Positions 41,507-49,801 are shown, counted from the first letter of the stretch. The stretch: DNA of 64,000 bases from an uncultured Lachnospiraceae bacterium (GCA_910578605.1 CAJTQG010000003.1:65446-129445); one strand, 5' to 3'. Notes: generated by a model from the sequence alone, not told the origin. Numbers and translations: made by a program.

Positions 41507-42088
41507 ATGAGTAAAATTGCAATTGACCCAAGTACCGTGTTTGCACCAATTAAAGATGGTAAGGTAGAGGCGGGAAGTACACCTACCGATACATCACAGA
41601 AGACAGTGGGTACCAATGCTTTAGGAAAAGATGCTTTTTTGCAGTTGTTAGTGACGCAGATGCAATATCAGGATCCCTTGGAGCCCACAGCAGATACAGA
41701 ATTTATCAGCCAGTTAGCACAGTTTTCTTCCCTAGAAGAAATGCAGAACTTAAATGAGTCCTTAGATGCTTTGGCAAACCAGTTATCTTATATTCAGATG
41801 CAGTCTTTTGCTTCTAATTTAGTAGGAAAAAATGTAATAATGAAAATTGATGGAGAATATGTTGCAGGAAAAGTGCAATATGTGGAGATGAAGGATGGTA
41901 TTCCATACCTTGCTATTAATGAGAAGACATATGCTATTTCCTATTTGGACACAGTAGTAGATGACAGTTATTTGGATAGTATTATTAACAAACCATCTGA
42001 TTCAAAGCCAACTAACCCAGATAATACAGACAATAAAAATCCAGAGGGTGACGGAGATAAACCAGACAACAAAGGAGATGCCAAATAG
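41507..42088 (+). CDS. flgD: Flagellar hook capping protein FlgD
   Basis: A 193-residue hook scaffold protein. The conserved N-terminal part is clear: LGKDAFLQLLVTQMQYQDPL then EFISQLAQFSSLEEMQNLNE. It is shorter than the 230 residues of enteric FlgD and ends in a Pro-, Asp- and Asn-rich tail (SKPTNPDNTDNKNPEGDGDK) instead of a full FnIII/tudor part; a small strand-rich region (LVGKNVIMKIDGEYVAGKVQ) remains. This short form is usual in Firmicutes. AAAGGAG is before the ATG. Confidence 0.93.
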   Translation: MSKIAIDPSTVFAPIKDGKVEAGSTPTDTSQKTVGTNALGKDAFLQLLVTQMQYQDPLEPTADTEFISQLAQFSSLEEMQNLNESLDALANQLSYIQMQSFASNLVGKNVIMKIDGEYVAGKVQYVEMKDGIPYLAINEKTYAISYLDTVVDDSYLDSIINKPSDSKPTNPDNTDNKNPEGDGDKPDNKGDAK

Positions 42089-42105
42089 GGATAGGAGGGA
42101 AAATT

Positions 42106-42504
42106 ATGGAAATCAAAAGTAATTTCTCTTCCATTGAACAGATTACCGGACAATATTTAAGTCAGCAGAAAAAAGCAAAAACCGGTAAGGCGGAAAGTAA
42201 AACAGATTTTCGCGAAATATTAAAACAAAAAAGTGATATGGCGTCCATGGAAGGATTAAAGTTCTCCAAGCATGCAGATGCTAGATTAAATGATAGAAAT
42301 ATTCATTTAACACAGGAGCAAATGCAGCGGTTAGAGGAGGGAACAAAAAAAGCCAATGAGAAGGGAATCAAAGAATCGCTTATGATAATGGATAATATGG
42401 CGTTTATTATCAACATTAAAAATCAAGTAGTTGTGACAGCCATGGATTCATCCGAAAATACAGAAAATATATTTACAAATATTGATGGTGCCGTAATTGT
42501 GTAG
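42106..42504 (+). CDS. Flagellar operon protein of the TIGR02530 type
   Basis: A 132-residue soluble protein encoded between flgD and flgE. The central LKFSKHADARLNDRNIHLTQ and the end SLMIMDNMAFIINIKNQVVV with TAMD match the flagellar operon protein family TIGR02530, known from many motile Firmicutes but without an assigned function. The N-terminus (FREILKQKS) may be a type III export signal region, which is my inference. ATAGGAGGG precedes the ATG. The gene is 17 bp after flgD. Confidence 0.8.
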   Translation: MEIKSNFSSIEQITGQYLSQQKKAKTGKAESKTDFREILKQKSDMASMEGLKFSKHADARLNDRNIHLTQEQMQRLEEGTKKANEKGIKESLMIMDNMAFIINIKNQVVVTAMDSSENTENIFTNIDGAVIV

Positions 42505-42583
42505 CTGGACCAAATTGGAAGCGAGAGCCTTTGAATGACAGAAAAAGGCAGTGCGGCAGAGAAAAAAAGGAGGTCATTTCATC

Positions 42584-43921
42584 ATGATGAGATCATTGTA
42601 CTCTGGTGTTTCAGGATTAAAGGTACACCAGACACGAATGGATGTATTAGGTAATAATATTTCAAATGTAAATACAGTAGGTTTTAAGGCATCTACTGTA
42701 AACTTTAGTGAATTGTTCTATCAGACAACACAGGTAGCCAGCGGACCAAACAGAGCAACCGGCAATGGTGGACAGAATGCCAAACAGATTGGTCTTGGTG
42801 CATCTTTATCTGCAATTAATGTCAATATCGTTGGAGAGGGTGGTACTCAGACAACAAGCAACCCATTTGATTTAAAAATAAACGGAAGCGCATTTTTTGT
42901 AGTACAGAACAGCGGTACCAATTACTTTACAAAAGCAGGTAATTTTACAACTGACGAGGAAGGTAATTTAGTGACAGCAAGCGGTGCCTATGTAATGGGC
43001 TTTACTTCTGCTAGAAATGAGACAACAGGTGATTTTGAATTGCAGACAGACCAGTTAAGACCATTGTCCATCTATGGAAGTCAGTATTCATACACGCCGC
43101 CTGCTGCTACAACCCAGACATCTTTTACAGGTAATATCAATGAAGAGGATGATACTTTCTCCACTGGAGATGGTACAAAGACAGTGATGATGTATGCCTA
43201 TGACAATAAGGGTTATCGTTATGGTGTGCAAGTTACATTGAAGCCTACTGGAACAAGAGGAGAATATGAGGCAACTGCAGGAAAGGTATTTCTTGGAAAT
43301 AAGGAAAGTGCTAATGTAACAGCAGCATTTACTCCAGCTACCTTTACATTAAACTATAAAGAGAGCGATGGTACTTGGATTGGTATCAACAATACTGCAG
43401 GTACAGATACAGTTACGCTTACATTGACAGATGCTACTGTGACAGATACACCATTTGAGCCAATTACGGTAGATTTCTCTCAGACAACCAGCTTTGGAAG
43501 TGAATCAACCATTGAATCCAAACCAGGCGATAAAGATGGAAATGGAGGCGGTAAAGCAGTAGGTAATATGGATGCGGTAGGTATTCAGCCTGACGGCAGA
43601 ATTATAGCAACCTATGACAATGGCGATATCGCAGTGATTGGTCAGCTTCGGGTGGCAGAGTTTATTAATCCGGCGGGCTTGGAAAAAGTTGGTGACAACA
43701 TGTTTGCAGCAACCATGAACTCTGGAGAGTTTGATGGCATGGGCTTAGAAATCTATGCTACCGGCGGTAAATTTTCCACAAGTACATTGGAGATGTCCAA
43801 TGTAGATTTGGCATCTGAATTTACAGATATGATTGTAACACAGAGAGGATTCCAGGCAAACTCTAGGGTAATCACCACATCTGATACTATGATTGAAGAG
43901 TTATTGAGCTTGAAGAGATAA
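42584..43921 (+). CDS. flgE: Flagellar hook protein FlgE
   Basis: A 445-residue hook protein. The rod/hook signature MRSLYSGVSGLKVHQTRMDV then LGNNISNVNTVGFK is at the N-terminus; the FlgE-F-G middle part (NPFDLKINGSAFFVVQNSG) and the C-terminal SNVDLASEFTDMIVTQRGFQ, ANSRVITTSDTMIEELLSL are present. The central D2-like region (residues 190-330) is Thr-rich. The ATG at 42584 is 10 nt after AAGGAGG; the next codon is also ATG. A strong terminator lies 7 nt after the stop. Confidence 0.95.
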   Translation: MMRSLYSGVSGLKVHQTRMDVLGNNISNVNTVGFKASTVNFSELFYQTTQVASGPNRATGNGGQNAKQIGLGASLSAINVNIVGEGGTQTTSNPFDLKINGSAFFVVQNSGTNYFTKAGNFTTDEEGNLVTASGAYVMGFTSARNETTGDFELQTDQLRPLSIYGSQYSYTPPAATTQTSFTGNINEEDDTFSTGDGTKTVMMYAYDNKGYRYGVQVTLKPTGTRGEYEATAGKVFLGNKESANVTAAFTPATFTLNYKESDGTWIGINNTAGTDTVTLTLTDATVTDTPFEPITVDFSQTTSFGSESTIESKPGDKDGNGGGKAVGNMDAVGIQPDGRIIATYDNGDIAVIGQLRVAEFINPAGLEKVGDNMFAATMNSGEFDGMGLEIYATGGKFSTSTLEMSNVDLASEFTDMIVTQRGFQANSRVITTSDTMIEELLSLKR

Positions 43922-43928
43922 AAAAAAG

Positions 43929-43973
43929 AAAATAAGCTGTTTTACCCCAATATTGTAAGACAGCTTATTTTTT
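43929..43973 (+). terminator. Strong terminator-like hairpin between flgE and flbD
   Basis: A 17-bp stem with one T-G pair (43929-43945 with 43955-43971) and a 9-nt loop runs into TTTTTT. The upstream arm starts with AAAATAAGCTGT and the downstream arm ends ACAGCTTATTTT. It lies inside the flagellar cluster directly after the hook gene and should end or strongly reduce transcription from the flgB promoter. Confidence 0.85.
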
Positions 43974-43987
43974 AATGTTCACACTAT

Positions 43988-44019
43988 GCTTTGTGTCTGT
44001 GCTCTGCTTGACACAAAGC
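43988..44019 (+). other. Second hairpin before flbD
   Basis: GCTTTGTGTC (43988-43997) and GACACAAAGC (44010-44019) form a perfect 10-bp stem with a 12-nt loop, 15 nt after the preceding terminator. There is no T run. It may be an antiterminator partner or a processing site. Confidence 0.55.
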
Positions 44020-44056
44020 TGCTGTTGTGTAAAAGCAGGCAGAAATGAGGAGTGCA

Positions 44057-44248
44057 ATGATAGAAGTAACGAGATTAAATGACAAGGGCCTTATGGTGAA
44101 CTGTGAATTGATACAATTTATTGAGGAGACACCAGATACAGTAATCACCTTTACTGATGGAAAAAAAATTGTAGTGAAGGAGACAAAAGAAGAATTGGTC
44201 TCAAAAGTAATTGCTTATAAAAGAAAAATATTTGAACAAGCATTTTAA
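44057..44248 (+). CDS. flbD: FlbD/SwrD family flagellar protein
   Basis: A 63-residue protein of the FlbD family: MIEVTRLNDKGLMVNCELIQ, then FIEETPDTVITFTDGKKIVV and KETKEELVSKVIAYKR. In Bacillus subtilis the same-position gene encodes SwrD, which raises motor torque so that cells can swarm. Here the stator genes motA and motB follow, which fits that role. The ATG at 44057 is 4 nt after GAGGAG; an in-frame ATG at 44045 has no site. Confidence 0.88.
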   Translation: MIEVTRLNDKGLMVNCELIQFIEETPDTVITFTDGKKIVVKETKEELVSKVIAYKRKIFEQAF

Positions 44249-44333
44249 AAGTTTGTAATGGCAGGGGAAAAATGGTAATAAAAAGGGAAAGAATGGAATA
44301 GAAAAAAATGATTTAAAAATATAAGAAAAAGAA

Positions 44334-44362
44334 TGGCGAAAAAGCAAATTATATGATATAAT
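44334..44362 (+). promoter_or_regulatory. Extended -10 promoter of the motA segment
   Basis: TGATATAAT (44354-44362) is a perfect extended -10 (TGnTATAAT). A weak -35 (TGGCGA, 44334-44339) is 17 bp upstream. Transcription would start near 44369. The 253-bp gap between flbD and motA otherwise contains a purine-rich stretch and one possible leader peptide. Confidence 0.58.
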
Positions 44363-44393
44363 GAAAAAACGTGAATAATACTCTGAAGGAAAT

Positions 44394-44468
44394 ATGAGTA
44401 CATATATTTTGAAAATGGGACACGTAATACATGAACTGGGCAGGAAGCTTGTCTGGTTGGCTGTATGA
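44394..44468 (+). CDS. Possible 24-residue leader peptide before motA
   Basis: A short frame begins at ATG 44394, 3 nt after AAGGA, and reads MSTYILKMGHVIHELGRKLV then WLAV before TGA. It lies after the motA promoter and 33 nt before motA. No homologue is known to me; it may be a translated upstream frame or chance. Confidence 0.25.
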   Translation: MSTYILKMGHVIHELGRKLVWLAV

Positions 44469-44501
44469 TAAAATGATGAATAGGTAGGTGGAAAATTAAA
44501 A

Positions 44502-45293
44502 ATGGATATTGCTACAATAATCGGGTTGGTTGCCTGTGCAGGTTTTATCTTTTTGGGAATTGTAACAGGAGATGAGGGAATGGCGGCCCTCGGTAATTTT
44601 ACACATCTTATATCTGCCCTTATTACAATAGGCGGAACATTTTCATGTCTGATGACATCTTCAACTGTTTCAGAGTACTTAAACAATTTAAAGGCTATCA
44701 AGAATGCAGTGAAGACGACAAGCATGAACGAGGCAGAGACAATACAGAAAATTATAAATTTGTCTAATGTTGCAAGAAAAGAAGGATTGCTTGCTCTGGA
44801 AGAAGCGGCCAATGAACTGGAGGACTCTTTTATGAAAAAGGGAGTGTTGCTGATAGTGGATGGTACGGATCCGGAGTTGGTAAAAAGCATTATGGAAACA
44901 GAGCTGGCCTGCATAGAAAGCAGACATAAAAAAGTAATAAACTTTTATAATGACATGGCAGCCATGGGACCTGCCTGGGGTATGATTGGTACATTGATTG
45001 GTTTGATTAACATGTTAAAGAACTTGAGTGATATCTCAACCGTCGGACCTAATATGTCTACAGCCTTAATTACAACATTATATGGTTCTGTTATAGCAAA
45101 CTGGTTTGCTACGCCAATTGCAAATAAATTAAAAGCAAATAACGAAGCCGAAATCATGAGAAAGGAAGTAATGGTGGAAGGTTTGTTATCTATACAAGCG
45201 GGAGAAAATCCTCGTGTTATTGAAGAAAAACTGAAATCGTTCTTGTCACCTGAGCAGAGAGAAGCTCTTGGTGAGACAGATGGAGGTGAATAA
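44502..45293 (+). CDS. motA: Flagellar stator protein MotA
   Basis: A 263-residue stator subunit that, with MotB, forms the ion channel driving rotation. It has four membrane segments: about residues 4-22, 33-52, 153-172 and 185-205. The conserved AAMGPAWGMIGTLIGLINML and TALITTLYGSVIANWFATPI are the third and fourth segments; the cytoplasmic loop with charged residues that contact FliG lies between 60 and 145. Length is usual. AGGTGG lies 12 nt before the ATG, a little far. It is followed by motB with 2 bp between. Confidence 0.94.
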   Translation: MDIATIIGLVACAGFIFLGIVTGDEGMAALGNFTHLISALITIGGTFSCLMTSSTVSEYLNNLKAIKNAVKTTSMNEAETIQKIINLSNVARKEGLLALEEAANELEDSFMKKGVLLIVDGTDPELVKSIMETELACIESRHKKVINFYNDMAAMGPAWGMIGTLIGLINMLKNLSDISTVGPNMSTALITTLYGSVIANWFATPIANKLKANNEAEIMRKEVMVEGLLSIQAGENPRVIEEKLKSFLSPEQREALGETDGGE

Positions 45294-45295
45294 GA

Positions 45296-46177
45296 TTGGC
45301 AAAAAGAAAGCAAGAAGATCCGCCAAGTGGATCACCAGCATGGATGGCTACCTTCAGTGATTTGATGAATCTGCTGCTGTGTTTCTTTGTCTTGTTGTTT
45401 GCCATGTCTTCCGTAGATGAAGACAAATTTGAACAATTGGTAGCATCTCTTTCTGCCAGCTTTGGTGTGGTGGAAGGTGGCTCTACTTCTGTGTTGGAGG
45501 GAACTTTAATTTCCAGCGGGATTGATAATTTGAATGAATTAAGTGATTATTATAATACGCTGGGTGTTGCTTCCCAGGGGGACCCCAATTCCGTCATGGA
45601 ATCTTTGGAGGAGGCAGAAGAGGAACAATTAGTAGAGATGCTCGAAGAGACAAGACAAAATCAGGGTATTGAGGAGTCGGAACAGATGGCAGAGGAATTG
45701 GAGGATGCCATAGATGAAGCCGGAATAGAGGGAAAAATTGATATTCAGGTGGACAGCCAATATGTGCAATTGACCTTAAATGGAGCGCTTTTATTTGATT
45801 CTGCTCAGGCGCAAATAAAGTCAGGCGCCCAGGAGTTGGTAAATAAGGTGGGAGATATCTTGAAGTATTATGAAGATAATAAGATTGAGATTGAAGGCCA
45901 CACGGATTCGGTGCCGTTGATTGGGGATGCCAGATATGCCGATAATGCAGAACTGTCTAGTGCTAGAGCATTGTCAGTGGCAAAATATTTATATCAGGAA
46001 AAAGGAATTCCAATCAAAAATATGAAGTGGACGGGAAGAGGCGAGTATGAGCCGATTGCTTCCAATGATACTGAGGAGGGGCGTGCACTGAACAGAAGAG
46101 TGGAGATTAAGATTTACAATGAATTGTATTCTAAGGATTTAAAGAGTAAAAAAAATAAAAAAAGTAATAAAAAATAA
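45296..46177 (+). CDS. motB: Flagellar stator protein MotB
   Basis: A 293-residue MotB. A single membrane segment holds the essential ion-binding Asp, D22, in PAWMATFSDLMNLLLCFFVL. The C-terminal OmpA-like domain that binds peptidoglycan reads GALLFDSAQAQIKSG, IEIEGHTDSVPL and RALNRRVEIKI. An acidic linker (about residues 60-145) separates the two. The start is TTG, 6 nt after GGAGGTGA at the end of motA. The C-terminus is a short Lys/Asn-rich tail. Ion type (H+ or Na+) cannot be decided safely. Confidence 0.94.
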   Translation: MAKRKQEDPPSGSPAWMATFSDLMNLLLCFFVLLFAMSSVDEDKFEQLVASLSASFGVVEGGSTSVLEGTLISSGIDNLNELSDYYNTLGVASQGDPNSVMESLEEAEEEQLVEMLEETRQNQGIEESEQMAEELEDAIDEAGIEGKIDIQVDSQYVQLTLNGALLFDSAQAQIKSGAQELVNKVGDILKYYEDNKIEIEGHTDSVPLIGDARYADNAELSSARALSVAKYLYQEKGIPIKNMKWTGRGEYEPIASNDTEEGRALNRRVEIKIYNELYSKDLKSKKNKKSNKK

Positions 46178-46216
46178 TATAAATACAATGCGAAATCAAA
46201 GAGAAAGGGAAGGAAA

Positions 46217-46729
46217 ATGAAAAAAGGAATTGTTCATGTTATCATATTAGCATTAGTGATTGTCAATTTAATATTGACAAGTATTATGATGTTTGCTATT
46301 GTACCATCAATGAAAAATTCTAATTCTTTAGTGGAAAAGGTGGCAAAAGCTATTGATTTGGAAATAGAGGGCGTCTACAGCTCTGACAGCACAGAGCTAT
46401 CTATGGATCAAGTTGCTGTCTACAATTTATCTGAAAAGATGACTATTACTTTGGCGAAGGGAGCAGACGGAAAGGAACACTATGCAGTTATTGTAGCGGC
46501 ACTTTCCATGAATAAGGGCTCTGAGGATTATAAAAAATATGCCGATACATTGGAGAGCGGAGAGAGAAAAATCAGACAGGTGATTGATTCCGTAGTGAGC
46601 CAATATGATTCGGAAGGACTGAAGGTGAATAAAGATAAGATAAGACAAACAGTATTAGAAGAATTACAGGAAATGTATGATTCAAAATTCATCACAGAAG
46701 TTGTATTTAGTGATGTGACAATTCAATAA
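46217..46729 (+). CDS. fliL: Flagellar basal body-associated protein FliL
   Basis: A 170-residue single-pass protein with a membrane segment at about residues 5-28 (IVHVIILALVIVNLILTSIM) and a periplasm-side SPFH/stomatin-like domain typical of FliL, which forms a ring around the stator and supports torque. The final ELQEMYDSKFITEVVFSDVT fits the family. Ribosome binding site GGGAAGGA. It follows motB by 39 bp, so three stator-linked genes are together. Confidence 0.88.
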   Translation: MKKGIVHVIILALVIVNLILTSIMMFAIVPSMKNSNSLVEKVAKAIDLEIEGVYSSDSTELSMDQVAVYNLSEKMTITLAKGADGKEHYAVIVAALSMNKGSEDYKKYADTLESGERKIRQVIDSVVSQYDSEGLKVNKDKIRQTVLEELQEMYDSKFITEVVFSDVTIQ

Positions 46730-46763
46730 TGAGAGAAAAGAGAAAGGGAGGTGAAGATGTGTA

Positions 46764-47747
46764 ATGAGTGCCAATGATGTTATGTCTCAGGATGAGATTG
46801 ATAATCTTCTTAAGGCATTAAGTTCGGGAGAAGTAGATGCAGAGGAATTTAAAGATGAAGAGAAGGTACAGGTGAAAGATTATAATTTTTCCAGACCATC
46901 CAAGTTCTCAAAAGAACATCTTCGTACTCTTGAAATTATATTTGAAAATTATGGCAGGTTATTAGATACGAATCTGCCGGCTTATTTAAGAAAAAATGTG
47001 CAGGTTGCAGTAGTAAACTCAGAAGCAATTGCATACTCAGAGTTTTCTAATGCTTTATCAAATCCGGTAATTTTTGGAATAATAGATTTTGAACCATTGC
47101 AAGGTAATATAGTGATGGAGTTGGCCTCCAATATTGGATATGCTATGATAGATAGACTGCTGGGAGGGGTGGGAGAATCCATAGAGAAAAAAAGAGAATT
47201 TTCGGAAATTGAAATTTCTATTTTAGAAAGGATTCTCACAATTTGCATAGATTATTTAAGGGAACCTTGGGGAAATGTAATTGCGGTTCGGCCTAAGCTG
47301 AATCGTATAGAAACAAATTCTCAGTTTGCACAAATAATTGCACCAAACGAAATGATTGCTATCGTTACTTTGAATGTTACAGTTGGTGATGAGGAGGGAT
47401 TAATGAATATTATTCTTCCTTATATTACACTTGAAGAAGTGATGGATAAGCTGAACACTAAGTATTGGTATTCCACTATGCAGCAAAAGGATGAGGAAAG
47501 CTATGAGGAAGCAATTGAGTCCATTATCTCTAAAACGAAAGTTCCTATTCGTGCTGTGTTAGGAAATAGTTCCATATCAGTGAATGATTTTGCCAATATT
47601 CAACGTGGCGATATTATAAAATTAGATACAAAAATTGACCAGGAATTAAATATTTTTGTAGGAAATATACTCAAATTTAAAGCCCTTCCTGGAACTGCAA
47701 CAGATAAGTATGCAGTAAGGGTTACTTCAGTCGTTAGGGAGGAGTAA
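46764..47747 (+). CDS. fliM: Flagellar motor switch protein FliM
   Basis: A 327-residue C-ring protein. The N-terminal CheY-P binding motif is present in MSQDEIDNLLKAL (residues 7-19). The CheC-like middle domain runs from about 40 to 230 (LPAYLRKNVQVAV, YAMIDRLLGG) and the FliN-like SpoA domain is at the C-terminus (RAVLGNSSISVNDFANIQRG). Length is standard. GGGAGGTGA is 9 nt before the ATG. It is 4 bp from fliY. Confidence 0.95.
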   Translation: MSANDVMSQDEIDNLLKALSSGEVDAEEFKDEEKVQVKDYNFSRPSKFSKEHLRTLEIIFENYGRLLDTNLPAYLRKNVQVAVVNSEAIAYSEFSNALSNPVIFGIIDFEPLQGNIVMELASNIGYAMIDRLLGGVGESIEKKREFSEIEISILERILTICIDYLREPWGNVIAVRPKLNRIETNSQFAQIIAPNEMIAIVTLNVTVGDEEGLMNIILPYITLEEVMDKLNTKYWYSTMQQKDEESYEEAIESIISKTKVPIRAVLGNSSISVNDFANIQRGDIIKLDTKIDQELNIFVGNILKFKALPGTATDKYAVRVTSVVREE

Positions 47748-47751
47748 GACG

Positions 47752-48981
47752 ATGGATGGAATGTTATCACAAGAAGAGATAAATGCGTTGCTCAATGGCG
47801 ATGATTCTTCATCAACAGACAAAGTTGGCGAGTATTTGACCGATATTCAAAGAGATACCATAGGTGAAATATCTAATATCAGTATGGGTACAGCGGCAAC
47901 CACGTTATCTTCACTTGTAAACCAAAAAGTGAATATTACAACACCTGTTGTAAATATATCCAAGTGGGAGGATTTAGAAGAACAGTATGACAGACCATGT
48001 GTGTTTCTTAGAATATCCTACAGAGAAGGCTTGGATGGCAGCAATGTACTTATTTTAAAAGAAAATGATGTAAAGATAATTGCTGATTTAATGATGGGCG
48101 GTGATGGAAGTAATACAGATATAGAACTTGGCGAATTGCAGTTAAGTGCTATTTGTGAGGCTATGAATCAGATGATGGGTTCTGCCTCCACATCTCTTTC
48201 GTCTATGCTGGATATGAAGGTGGATATTAGTCCTCCATCAGCAAGCAGAATTGATTTACAAGAAAATATAGCAAAAGAGGAAATAGATCCGTTCTTGACA
48301 GAAGAGTTTGTTAGAATTTCCTTTAAGATGACAATTGGTGAGCTGGTAGACAGTGAGATTATGCAATTATTCCCACTTGACTTTGCAGCTACTTTATGTA
48401 ATAAGTTAATAGATGATGAGCAAAGCCAATCGGAGCCAGAACCAGTTCCCGAGCCAGCTCCGGCTCCAGTGCAGCCACAGCCTGCTGCGCCACAGCCAAT
48501 GCCGCAGCAGCCAGAAATGCCTCAAGGTATGCCTCAGATGGGCATGGAGCAGATGGGAATGCCGATGGGATACCCACCTCAGATGCAGCCTGGGTATAGT
48601 ATGGGTCAGATGGGAATGCCAATGGGATACCCACCTCAGATGCAATCGGCTTATGGTATGGGTCAGATGGGAATGCCAGGACAGAATATAAATGTACAGC
48701 CTGCGCAATTCCAGGCATTTACAGGAGACTTGGCAGCCAATACACAGCAGGAAAATATTGAATTGATTATGGATGTGCCTTTAGAGGTTACAGTAGAATT
48801 GGGAAGAACGAGAAAATCTATTCAGGAAATTCTTGATTTTGCGCCAGGTACTATGATTGAGTTGGATAAGATTGCTGGTGAAACAATGGATGTATTGGTA
48901 AATGGCAAGTTAGTTGCAAAAGGTGAGGTTGTAGTAATTGAGGAAAGCTTTGGTGTTAGAGTGAAAGAGATTATTAAATAA
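47752..48981 (+). CDS. fliY: Flagellar motor switch phosphatase FliY (FliN domain)
   Basis: A 409-residue FliY, which is part of the C ring and dephosphorylates CheY-P. A CheY-binding N-terminal peptide (LSQEEINALLN) is followed by a CheC-type phosphatase domain with both active motifs: E39..N42 in GEISNISMGTAATTLS and E136..N139 in EAMNQMMGSASTSLS. Residues 225-325 are a Pro-, Gln- and Met-rich linker with a tandem repeat. The C-terminal SpoA/FliN domain (MDVPLEVTVELGRTRKSIQE) is complete. It is longer than Bacillus FliY (378) because of the linker. Confidence 0.94.
   Translation: MDGMLSQEEINALLNGDDSSSTDKVGEYLTDIQRDTIGEISNISMGTAATTLSSLVNQKVNITTPVVNISKWEDLEEQYDRPCVFLRISYREGLDGSNVLILKENDVKIIADLMMGGDGSNTDIELGELQLSAICEAMNQMMGSASTSLSSMLDMKVDISPPSASRIDLQENIAKEEIDPFLTEEFVRISFKMTIGELVDSEIMQLFPLDFAATLCNKLIDDEQSQSEPEPVPEPAPAPVQPQPAAPQPMPQQPEMPQGMPQMGMEQMGMPMGYPPQMQPGYSMGQMGMPMGYPPQMQSAYGMGQMGMPGQNINVQPAQFQAFTGDLAANTQQENIELIMDVPLEVTVELGRTRKSIQEILDFAPGTMIELDKIAGETMDVLVNGKLVAKGEVVVIEESFGVRVKEIIK
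48553..48681 (+). repeat. 57-bp tandem repeat in the fliY linker
   Basis: Two copies (48553-48609 and 48610-48666) and the start of a third (from 48667) encode MGMPMGYPPQMQ followed by a varied stretch and YxMGQ, 19 residues per unit. The copies differ by a handful of bases, and no frame is broken. Copy number could change by slippage without losing the reading frame. Confidence 0.88.
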
Positions 48982-49015
48982 CATCAGATTAGGATAAAAT
49001 TAAAGGAGAGTAATC

Positions 49016-49375
49016 ATGGCAAATATTTTAGTAGTTGACGATGCGGCATTTATGAGAATGATGGTGAAGGATATTCTCACAAAAGGCGGATATAATGTAG
49101 TAGGGGAAGCGGAAAACGGTAAAGTTGCCGTGGAAAAGTACAAAGAATTAAAACCAGATTTGGTAACATTAGATATTACTATGCCAGAGATGGATGGCTT
49201 AGAAGCGCTTAAGGCAATTAAGGCAGAGGATGCAAACGCAACTGTCATTATGTGTTCTGCTATGGGCCAGCAGGCTATGGTAATTGAATCCATTCAGTCA
49301 GGAGCAAAGGACTTTATTGTAAAACCATTTCAGGCAGATCGTGTATTAGAAGCGGTGAAGAAAGCGATTGGTTAA
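49016..49375 (+). CDS. cheY: Chemotaxis response regulator CheY
   Basis: A 119-residue single-domain receiver. The phosphorylation site is D53 in LVTLDITMPEMDG; the acidic pair is in LVVDDAAFMRM, the conserved Ser/Thr in VIMCSAMGQ and Lys in FIVKPF. CheY-P binds FliM and FliY to set rotation. It stands alone, with no output domain. AAAGGAGAG is before the ATG. In Bacillus too it follows fliY. Confidence 0.95.
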   Translation: MANILVVDDAAFMRMMVKDILTKGGYNVVGEAENGKVAVEKYKELKPDLVTLDITMPEMDGLEALKAIKAEDANATVIMCSAMGQQAMVIESIQSGAKDFIVKPFQADRVLEAVKKAIG

Positions 49376-49378
49376 GAG

Positions 49379-49801
49379 ATGACAAAAGTATTATTAGCTG
49401 CAAATGGTTTAAATGGCTTTTTGCAGCTTATTACTGTTACAATTTGTTTTGTATTTGTCTTGTTTTTGACAGCATATACTACAAAATGGGTTGGAAAATA
49501 TCAAAAGCAAAAACTTTCAGGGAGAAATTTAGAAGTGATAGAATCCATGTCTCTGCCTGGAAATAAATTTATTGAGATTGTTCGTACAGGGGATGAATAT
49601 GTTGTGATTGCAGTTTGCAAGGATACCATAACCCTGTTGAATAAATGTTCTAAGGAGCAATTGGATTTTTCTGTTTTGGAAAATGGTGCGCAGGGAGAGA
49701 TTTCCTTTTCACACGTTTTGGAAAAATGGAAAGAAAAAATTGATTCTACAAAAGGGAATGGGTCGCATGATGAAAAAGAAAAGGAAGATAGCGATGAATA
49801 A
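49379..49801 (+). CDS. fliO: Flagellar biosynthetic protein FliO (FliZ type)
   Basis: A 140-residue membrane protein with one membrane segment near residues 13-33 (FLQLITVTICFVFVLFLTAY) and a cytoplasmic domain with the FliO strand pattern (LEVIESMSLPGNKFIEIVRT, GDEYVVIAVCKDTITLL). FliO helps to assemble the FliP ring of the export gate. It starts 3 bp after cheY and overlaps fliP. The tail is charged (DEKEKEDSDE). No clear ribosome binding site; translation may depend on cheY. Confidence 0.85.
   Translation: MTKVLLAANGLNGFLQLITVTICFVFVLFLTAYTTKWVGKYQKQKLSGRNLEVIESMSLPGNKFIEIVRTGDEYVVIAVCKDTITLLNKCSKEQLDFSVLENGAQGEISFSHVLEKWKEKIDSTKGNGSHDEKEKEDSDE

Noticed and set aside
44008..44013. TTGACA before flbD, a perfect -35
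   Set aside because: It sits in the 3' arm of the second hairpin and no acceptable -10 lies 15-19 bp downstream (AAAAGC at 17).
39860..44500. c-di-GMP (GEMM-I or GEMM-II) riboswitch before fliK or motA
   Set aside because: The conserved cores of these riboswitches were looked for by eye and not found; the fliK structure is reported only as an unassigned element.
44201..44914. A 237-codon open frame on the minus strand opposite flbD-motA
   Set aside because: It lies opposite motA, its translation has no family pattern, and all supported genes run on the + strand. It is a shadow of motA.
48389..48718. Three overlapping open frames on both strands at the fliY linker
   Set aside because: They arise from the Pro/Gln/Met repeat and have no start signals; fliY explains the region.
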